The notes beneath the pieces were generated by a model that was not told where the DNA came from, did not search any database, and was given only the letters and a program-made list of their open reading frames with translations. From assembly GCA_937965895.1 (NCBI GenBank), contig CALCKS010000063.1, forward strand, positions 1 through 6,272: DNA of 6,272 nt, read 5' to 3'. Position 1 is the first letter of the stretch, and the number at the start of each line of letters is the position of its first letter. Position numbers and translations under genes: made by a program. Source of the DNA: an uncultured Campylobacter sp. Lineage in GTDB: Bacteria; Campylobacterota; Campylobacteria; Campylobacterales; Campylobacteraceae. This document shows, in pieces, positions 6,250 to 6,272 of this stretch.

Positions 6250-6272
6250 TTAGCCCTCCGCATCTTCTAGGC
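6250..6272 (-). CDS. 3' end of upstream gene, probably the type I secretion ABC transporter (partial)
   Basis: Only the last seven codons or so are inside the window. One minus-strand frame reads LEDAEG followed by TAA at 6250-6252, one base before the adaptor start. A second frame is also open to the edge and ends at a TGA overlapping the adaptor ATG (6245-6247), but its peptide (PRRCGGLR) looks less natural. The adaptor's own frame has a TAG at 6267-6269. In type I secretion operons the ABC transporter gene usually sits directly before the adaptor, and none is present elsewhere in the window. The product assignment is therefore inference from gene order; nothing in these few residues identifies it. 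Confidence 0.4.
6254..6259 (-). promoter_or_regulatory. Shine-Dalgarno deciding the adaptor start
   Basis: The minus strand reads GGAGGG, then CTAAG, then ATG at 6248. The spacing of 5 nt and strong match to the 16S rRNA 3' end favour this ATG over the one at 6263, which lies upstream of the site. The site lies within the last codons of the preceding gene, so translation of the two is probably coupled. Confidence 0.75.

Noticed and set aside
6249..6263. Upstream ATG at 6263 as the adaptor start
   Set aside because: It would add only MRRAK. The strong GGAGGG lies downstream of that ATG and is correctly spaced for the ATG at 6248.
5899..6270. Plus-strand ORF of 123 codons opposite the adaptor gene
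   Set aside because: The minus strand encodes the membrane helix and lipoyl half of a HlyD-family protein, and the plus-strand ORF has no initiation signal.
1..6272. CRISPR, tRNA/rRNA, insertion sequences
   Set aside because: I saw no regularly spaced repeats, clover-leaf sequence or transposase-like coding region. The only direct repeat is the two-copy promoter/leader.

Overview
All supported genes in this window lie on the minus strand, so transcription runs from high to low coordinates. The content points to a Campylobacter-type organism (Campylobacterota): a surface-layer/RTX protein with an N-terminal DUF4214-like region beside its own type I secretion genes, AT-rich intergenic DNA, and sigma70 promoters with a strong extended -10 preceded by T-runs. 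The arrangement recalls the sap locus of C. fetus and the crs-type S-layer loci of C. rectus and C. showae. The species cannot be fixed from the window.

Layout in transcription order. (1) At 6250-6272 is a 3' scrap of an upstream gene, probably the type I secretion ABC transporter. (2) A HlyD-family periplasmic adaptor follows at 4965-6248. (3) A TolC-family outer-membrane protein at 3677-4975 overlaps the adaptor gene by 11 nt. (4) A 111-nt gap holds a near-consensus extended -10 promoter, a 5' leader of about 55 nt and a strong Shine-Dalgarno. (5) A 1089-residue S-layer/RTX protein occupies 296-3565. (6) Non-coding DNA at 1-295 holds a GC-rich hairpin just after the S-layer stop, a perfect 18-bp inverted repeat, and a second copy of the promoter/leader at the left edge.

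How the genes work together: the transporter, adaptor and outer-membrane protein would form a continuous channel that exports the S-layer protein in one step, using its uncleaved C-terminus as signal. The N-terminal region probably anchors the protein to the cell surface, and calcium-binding RTX motifs help it fold and assemble outside the cell.

The most notable observation is the duplicated promoter/leader. Bases 1-62 match 3582-3643 at 60 of 62 positions in the same orientation. This implies that a second gene, probably another S-layer paralogue with the same 5' control region, starts about 16 nt beyond the left edge. Such an arrangement would provide homology for switching surface proteins. 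A second observation is a repeat of about 23 residues in the middle of the S-layer protein, suggesting a beta-solenoid-like fold.
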